Source: Amycolatopsis rifamycinica
GTDB taxonomy: Bacteria; Actinomycetota; Actinomycetes; Mycobacteriales; Pseudonocardiaceae
Length of the DNA stretch: 64,000 nucleotides
Assembly (NCBI RefSeq): GCF_000695625.1
Contig: NZ_JMQI01000064.1
Coordinates: 1 to 64,000 of the forward strand
Direction: 5' to 3'
Made by a program: the position numbers and the translations under genes. Of this stretch, positions 62,596-64,000 are shown in pieces (the first letter of the stretch is position 1; each line of letters opens with the position of its first letter). Under the pieces are notes generated by a model. The model ran no database searches and was not told the origin of the DNA. It worked only from the letters and a program-made list of their open reading frames with translations.

Positions 62596-63246
62596 GGTCC
62601 TCCACGCCGGGCAGGTCGCGTTTCGGGCGCGGAGAGTTCCGGCCATTTCCCGGACGACACGTAGGTCGATCAGCCGCCGGCGATCCTTGACGTGCTCGTA
62701 GAGCTATCGGTCGTCGCTTCTGGCGTTGAGGCGCGTTTTTTGTCGGTGGTGGGTGCTAGAACTGATCACGTCGAAAACCGCAGGTGGGCGGCGTGGAGTC
62801 GCCAGGAAGGAGGGGGACGTCCGGGGGCGGGCGACAACTGAATGCGCGGCATGAGCCGGAGTGTCCGCGGGGTCTCCAGGGGGAGTCTCGCGGGCCGGAC
62901 GGGCTCGGGTGGCGAGCGGACACCCGGCCGGGATCGCCCTGGGGACCGCGCTCGGACGGGGGTCGGAGCGCGAGGGGAGATCGTCGGTGGGTGGGTGTTC
63001 CGGAAGCCGGGCGGGCAGCGCAGTCGTGGGCCGGCACCGGACGCGGCGCGGGTGACTGGCAAGGGTCGGCGACTCGGGCGGCTGGCGAGGCCGGTCTGGC
63101 CGCCGAGGGCCCGCAGCGCCCAGCGGACCAGCTAGGGAAGCCTTCCGCGAGCGGCCCCCTCCGCCGAGCGAGCCTCGCTGTCCGAGACCTGCCGTGGCCG
63201 AGATCCAGCAGCCCGGCCGTGCCCATCGACCGCGGTCAAGCGGGTG
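62596..63246. other. 651-base stretch without a convincing gene
   Basis: The first 100 bases are ordinary spacer. At 62735-62766 is TTTTTTGTCGGTGGTGGGTGCTAGA, discussed in the findings. From about 62780 the plus strand is strongly G-rich over purines (GGGGG, GGGAG runs). Open frames on both strands are Arg/Gly/Pro-rich and look like chance products of composition. Confidence 0.5.
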
Positions 63247-64000
63247 TCAGAGCTTGACCACGAGGTCCTCGTCCGCGACCAGAACCTCTCCACCAAAGCC
63301 CCTGCGGGCCTCCTCGGCGGCCGCCGTCCGGTCGGTGCCCGGCCAGAAGTGGGTCAGCAGGAGCCGGCGCGCTGCGGCCTTCTCCGCCCAGTGGCCCGCC
63401 TCCGCCGCCGTCATCAGGTAGCGGGGCTCGCCCTCCGGGGGTGGGGTGCGGAGGGTGGCGTCGCAGATGAACAGGCCCGCGTCGCGGCCGAGGTCGGCCA
63501 GTGCCGGCGACGGTCCCGTGTCGCCCGTGTACGCCACCGTCAGCCCGGGCGCCGTCAGCCGCACTCCGAAGTTCGGCTGGTGGTGCGGGAGCGCGTACGG
63601 CGTCAAGCGGAACGGCCCGACGTCGGCCGGCTCGGCGAGGCCGAGGTCGTGCACCTCGAACAGCGTCGTCGGGTGTGGCCGGGGCTCCAGCGCCTCGAGC
63701 CGGCGGATCGTGCCCGGCGTGCAGTGCAGGGGCAACCGTGCCGTGGGCGAGCCGGCCTGGACGCGGTAGTGCCACGCCCGCCCGAGCGCGCTCACGTCGG
63801 TGCAGTGGTCGGGGTGCTCGTGCGTCACGACGACCGCGTCGGGCAGCCCGTCGCCGCAGTGGGTGAACAGCCGCGGGGCGGTGCCGTACCCGAGGTCGAG
63901 AACCACCCGGAAACCGTGGTGCTCGAGCAGGAACCCGGCGCAGGACCGGCCGGGCTCCGGCCACGCCCCGCAGCTGCCCAGCACGGTCAACCGGCTCGCC
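63247..64000 (-). CDS. MBL-fold metallohydrolase (5' end at or beyond right edge)
   Basis: About 250 residues. The metal site is VVTHEHPDHCTDV (H-x-H-x-D-H), with further ligands in LPHHQPNFG, AYTGDTGPSPALADLG and LLTHFWPG. RNase Z / lactonase-like subgroup; substrate unknown. The frame continues to the last base as (..)GCGAGCCGGTTGACC, so the true start is probably a codon just outside the window; an internal TTG at 63990 is less likely. Confidence 0.85.
   Translation of the reverse strand, partial: ASRLTVLGSCGAWPEPGRSCAGFLLEHHGFRVVLDLGYGTAPRLFTHCGDGLPDAVVVTHEHPDHCTDVSALGRAWHYRVQAGSPTARLPLHCTPGTIRRLEALEPRPHPTTLFEVHDLGLAEPADVGPFRLTPYALPHHQPNFGVRLTAPGLTVAYTGDTGPSPALADLGRDAGLFICDATLRTPPPEGEPRYLMTAAEAGHWAEKAAARRLLLTHFWPGTDRTAAAEEARRGFGGEVLVADEDLVVKL

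Noticed and set aside
62756..63257. Overlapping 156-157-codon frames on both strands
   Set aside because: Arg/Gly/Pro-dominated, no ribosome binding site or domain; a composition effect of G-rich DNA.

Overview
The window is very GC-rich chromosomal DNA with strong third-position G/C, frequent GTG starts and GGAGG-type ribosome binding sites. Its gene order and protein types point to a filamentous actinomycete of the Pseudonocardiaceae, most like Amycolatopsis. From memory, the block from chorismate mutase through pcrA, an M23 peptidase, sucC, sucD, a DUF5336 protein, a PerM-like protein, purN and purH (about 19.0-34.5 kb) follows the Mycobacterium tuberculosis order Rv0948c-Rv0957. guaA and the imuA'/imuB/dnaE2 mutagenesis genes are also present.

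Layout. 0-0.67 kb: the end of an IS481-type insertion sequence running off the left edge. 0.7-4.5 kb: an aldehyde dehydrogenase, a zinc alcohol dehydrogenase, a rhomboid protease and a DinB-like protein. 4.5-10.5 kb: guaA, then PspC-type membrane proteins facing a membrane-anchored Mrr-like nuclease and a PspC-containing histidine kinase with its LuxR-type regulator. 10.5-12.5 kb: an EamA transporter divergent from a LysR regulator. 12.5-18.3 kb: a Ser/Thr kinase cluster with an active kinase, a kinase that has lost its catalytic aspartate, and two single-pass proteins with extracytoplasmic C-terminal domains. 18.6-36.7 kb: the conserved housekeeping block (chorismate mutase, PcrA, M23 peptidase, succinyl-CoA synthetase, PerM-like, PurN, PurH) and several envelope proteins, some built from tandem repeats.

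36.7-43.5 kb: an SOS mutasome operon behind a perfect LexA box, in the order ImuA', ImuB, an unrecognised 217-residue protein, DnaE2. 43.5-53.8 kb: a methyltransferase, thioesterase, AraC regulator, pentapeptide protein, a 1045-residue TNT-related protein, folD, and two MFS exporters around an ArsR-type regulator. 54.6-56.6 kb: a low-GC island bounded by a 15-bp direct repeat. It contains only a ParA-like ATPase and a HEPN-domain protein whose reading frames overlap by four bases. 56.6-64 kb: an HhH-GPD protein, an AraC/DUF2000 pair, small envelope proteins, icd, a GC-rich stretch without a convincing gene, and the 3' part of a metallo-beta-lactamase gene.

The most exciting element is the ParA-HEPN island, which has the look of a compact, recently acquired defence or toxin module. 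It sits in the shared stop codons of two convergent host genes and harms neither. Other points of interest are the pseudokinase beside the active kinase, the TNT-related fusion protein, and the unknown protein encoded inside the SOS mutasome operon.
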